Shown one piece after another: positions 11,689 to 14,907 of a stretch of DNA of 14,907 bases. The stretch is taken from positions 1 through 14,907 of the forward strand of contig JBFWQM010000133.1 in NCBI GenBank assembly GCA_050249455.1. Direction: 5' to 3'. The notes under the pieces were generated by a model. It worked only from the letters and a program-made list of their open reading frames with translations, was not told where the DNA came from and ran no database searches. The stretch's first letter is position 1; every line of letters starts with the position of its first letter. The position numbers and the translations under genes are program-made. The stretch is from JBFWQM01 sp050249455 (lineage in GTDB: Bacteria; Pseudomonadota; Alphaproteobacteria; MPNO01; VGEU01).

Positions 11689-12534
11689 ATGGCGGACATC
11701 GATCTCAAGGGCAAGGTCGCGATCATCACCGGCGGCGGCGGCGGCATGGGCCGCATCATGAGCCTCGGCCTGATCAAGCGCGGCGCCAAGGTGGCCGCAG
11801 TCGACGTCAACGCCGACGCCGCGAAGGCGACCGCCGACGAAGGCAACCGCATCAGCAATGCCGGCTCCGCCATCGCCATCGCCGCCGACATCACGAAGCC
11901 GGAGGAATGCGAAAGGGTCGTCGCCCAGGTCGTGCGCGAGCTCGGCGGCGTGCACATGCTGGTCAACAACGCCGGCATCGGCATGCAGACGATCAACGAG
12001 AACTACATGAACGCCCCGGTGCGGTTTTGGGAAGCCGAGCCCGACCGCTGGCAGCGCATGGTCGACGTCAACTTCAAGGCGCCGTATTTGATGGCGCGCG
12101 CGGTGGCGCCGCACATGATCCGGCAGAAGTGGGGCCGCATCGTCAACGTGACGACCAGCCTCGACACCATGATCCGCGGCGCCTACACGCCCTACGGCCA
12201 GACCAAGGCGGCTTTGGAGGCGGCGACCGCGACCTGGGCCAAGGACCTCAAGGACACCGGCGTTACCGTCAACGTGCTGGTGCCCGGCGGTCCCACCAAC
12301 ACCGGCTTCATCCCGTCCAGCGCGCCGTTCGACCGCGCCAAGCTGGTGCAGCCGACGGTGATGGAGGGCCCGATCGTCTGGCTCGCCTCCGACCTCTCCA
12401 ACGGCATCACCGACTGCCGCTTCGTCGGGCAGGCGTGGGACACCAGCCTGCCGCCGGACGAGGCCGCGAAGAAAGTCTGTGCGCCCGCCGCATGGCCCAA
12501 CATGGGTATCCAGGCGGCGTGGCCGGGAGCCTGA
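11689..12534 (+). CDS. SDR family oxidoreductase
   Basis: A 281-residue classical short-chain dehydrogenase/reductase, cytosolic. Seen: the NAD(P)-binding glycine motif TGGGGGMG at 14-21, Asp39 at the end of the second strand (favouring NAD over NADP), D-I after IAIAA near 66-68, NNAG at 93-96, catalytic Asn128, Ser157 and the Y-x3-K motif Y169-G-Q-T-K173, and VPGGPTNTGF near 258-267. All four catalytic residues are present. Substrate not predictable. The ATG at 11689 follows AGGGACAGGG. The C-terminus is about 25-30 residues longer than a typical 250-residue SDR and ends in a Trp/Pro/Ala-rich tail (PAAWPNMGIQAAWPGA). It starts 65 bases after the amrA-like gene and may be read from the same transcript, but no functional link is evident. 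The following cysQ-like gene overlaps or abuts its stop. Confidence 0.9.
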   Translation: MADIDLKGKVAIITGGGGGMGRIMSLGLIKRGAKVAAVDVNADAAKATADEGNRISNAGSAIAIAADITKPEECERVVAQVVRELGGVHMLVNNAGIGMQTINENYMNAPVRFWEAEPDRWQRMVDVNFKAPYLMARAVAPHMIRQKWGRIVNVTTSLDTMIRGAYTPYGQTKAALEAATATWAKDLKDTGVTVNVLVPGGPTNTGFIPSSAPFDRAKLVQPTVMEGPIVWLASDLSNGITDCRFVGQAWDTSLPPDEAAKKVCAPAAWPNMGIQAAWPGA

Positions 12535-12538
12535 GCCG

Positions 12539-12945
<407 letters not shown>

Positions 12946-13045
12946 NNNNNNNNNNNNNNNNNNNNNNNNNNNNNNNNNNNNNNNNNNNNNNNNNNNNNNN
13001 NNNNNNNNNNNNNNNNNNNNNNNNNNNNNNNNNNNNNNNNNNNNN
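12946..13045. other. assembly gap, 100 N
   Basis: Exactly 100 N, the conventional placeholder for a scaffold gap of unknown length. Flanking genes show that more than 100 bases are missing: the CysQ-like protein lacks roughly its last 110-130 residues and the next gene lacks about its first 10. Confidence 0.98.
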
Positions 13046-13983
13046 CGATCGCGCGCGCCGCGGCGCTGATCCGCGCCGGGCGGCTGGTGGCGTTCCCGAC
13101 CGAGACCGTGTACGGCCTCGGCGCCGACGCGACCAGCGACCGGGCGGTGGCGGCGATCTTCGCAGCCAAGGACCGGCCGCAGTTCAACCCGCTGATCGTT
13201 CACCTCGCCGACGCCGCGGCGGCCGACGCGACCGCGCCGCTGACGCCGCTGGCGGCGCGGCTGGCCGCCGCGTTCTGGCCGGGACCGCTGACCCTGGTGG
13301 TGCCGCGGCCGGAAGCCTGCCGGGTCTCGCTGCTCGCCTCCGCCGGGCTAGACACCGTGGCGCTGCGGGTGCCGGCGCATCCGGTGGCGCAGGCGCTGAT
13401 CGAAGCCGCCGGCTGCCCGATCGCCGCGCCGTCGGCCAACCGGTCCGGCGGCGTCAGCGCGACGACGGCGGCGCACGTCGCGGAGTCGCTCGGCGCCGCG
13501 GTGGACCTGATCCTCGACGGCGGACCATGCCGGGTCGGGCTCGAATCCACGGTGGTCGATGCGACCGGCGACGTCGCGGTCGTGCTGCGTCCCGGCGGCG
13601 TCACCGACGAGCAGATCGCCGCCGTCGCGGGCGCGGTCACGCATGCCGACGGCACGCCCGACCGCCCGGCGTCGCCCGGCATGCTGGCGAGCCACTATGC
13701 GCCGCGGCTCGCCGTGCGCACCGCGGCGACGGCGGTGCAATCGGACGAGGCGTTGCTCGCCTTCGGCCCGCACCCGCCGGCGGGCGCCGCCTGCACGATG
13801 AACCTGAGCCCGAAGGGCGACCTCACCGAGGCGGCGGCCAACCTGTTCGCCATGCTGCGCGCGCTCGACGACCCCTCTTTTGCCGGCATCGCGGTCATGG
13901 CGATCCCCGACGCCGGGCTCGGGCGGGCGATCAACGACCGGCTGCGCCGCGCCGCTGCGCCGCGTCCGCTTGCCGGCACCTGA
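13046..13983 (+). CDS. tsaC: L-threonylcarbamoyladenylate synthase, 5' partial
   Basis: A Sua5/YwlC/TsaC-family enzyme that makes threonylcarbamoyl-AMP from Thr, bicarbonate and ATP, the first step of the tRNA t6A modification at position 37 of ANN-decoding tRNAs. The frame opens directly after the gap (I-A-R-A-A-A-L-I-R-A-G) and only about 10 N-terminal residues seem missing. Seen, counting from the gap: LVAFPTETVYGLGADA near 13-28, AKDRPQFNPLIVH near 40-52 (Lys and Arg of the substrate-binding set), WPGPLTLV, DTVALRVPAHP, PIAAPSANRSGGVSATTA (Ser and Asn) and GLESTVVD near 165-172. The length (312 residues) shows that it is the long Sua5-type form with a linker (around SPGMLASHYAP) and a C-terminal Sua5 domain, unlike the short E. 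coli TsaC; tsaC2/sua5 would be an equally good name. An essential housekeeping enzyme. Confidence 0.93.
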
Positions 13984-14025
13984 GCGATCGGCTTACATGG
14001 CCGCAACCACAGCGGAGGCCCTGCC

Positions 14026-14907
<882 letters not shown>

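Overview
The window is very GC-rich (roughly 70% by eye) with dense, mostly short-spaced genes, many GTG/TTG starts and strong Shine-Dalgarno sequences. The gene families, a BY-kinase of proteobacterial type and an intergenic palindromic element of a kind I remember from Rhizobiales and Rhodospirillales point to an alphaproteobacterium. This is an inference from gene content and base composition; there is no rRNA or other marker for closer placement. I see no tRNA, rRNA, CRISPR array, insertion sequence or phage gene. An exact run of 100 N (12946-13045) marks a scaffold gap, so this is a draft assembly.

Layout. (1) 1-1148: the 3' part of a TauE/SafE-type membrane exporter and a small unknown protein. 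(2) 1150-4293: a possible small catabolic neighbourhood. It holds a RutC-like RidA deaminase (-), a divergent HGGYW-type alpha/beta hydrolase (+) and, convergent with that, a three-gene minus-strand operon: a meta-cleavage-type alpha/beta hydrolase followed by two tandem GlcG/HbpS-like genes. A large C/T-rich palindrome lies at the convergent junction. (3) 4366-7926, minus strand: a 912-residue Wzz/BY-kinase fusion for polysaccharide chain-length control and, upstream of it, a secreted Ala-rich protein with three internal repeats. (4) 8188-8913: a PhoH-family ATPase. (5) 8932-11623: a palindromic repeat element, then the complete AmmeMemoRadiSam set: the radical SAM enzyme on the minus strand, divergent from the Memo-like and AMMECR1-like genes. 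(6) 11689-14907: an SDR oxidoreductase, a CysQ-like phosphatase cut by the gap, a TsaC/Sua5 threonylcarbamoyl-AMP synthase missing its first residues, and the first 294 residues of a GlcD-like FAD oxidoreductase running off the end.

How the genes work together. The tightest functional unit is the AmmeMemoRadiSam trio, whose members co-occur widely but whose reaction is, to my knowledge, not established. The RidA/hydrolase/GlcG neighbourhood looks like part of a degradation route for a nitrogen-containing or aromatic compound, but no ring-opening or oxygenase gene is present here. The BY-kinase probably controls export of a surface polysaccharide whose synthesis genes lie elsewhere. No stretch over 300 bases lacks a gene except across the N gap; the longest true intergenic stretch is 7927-8187.
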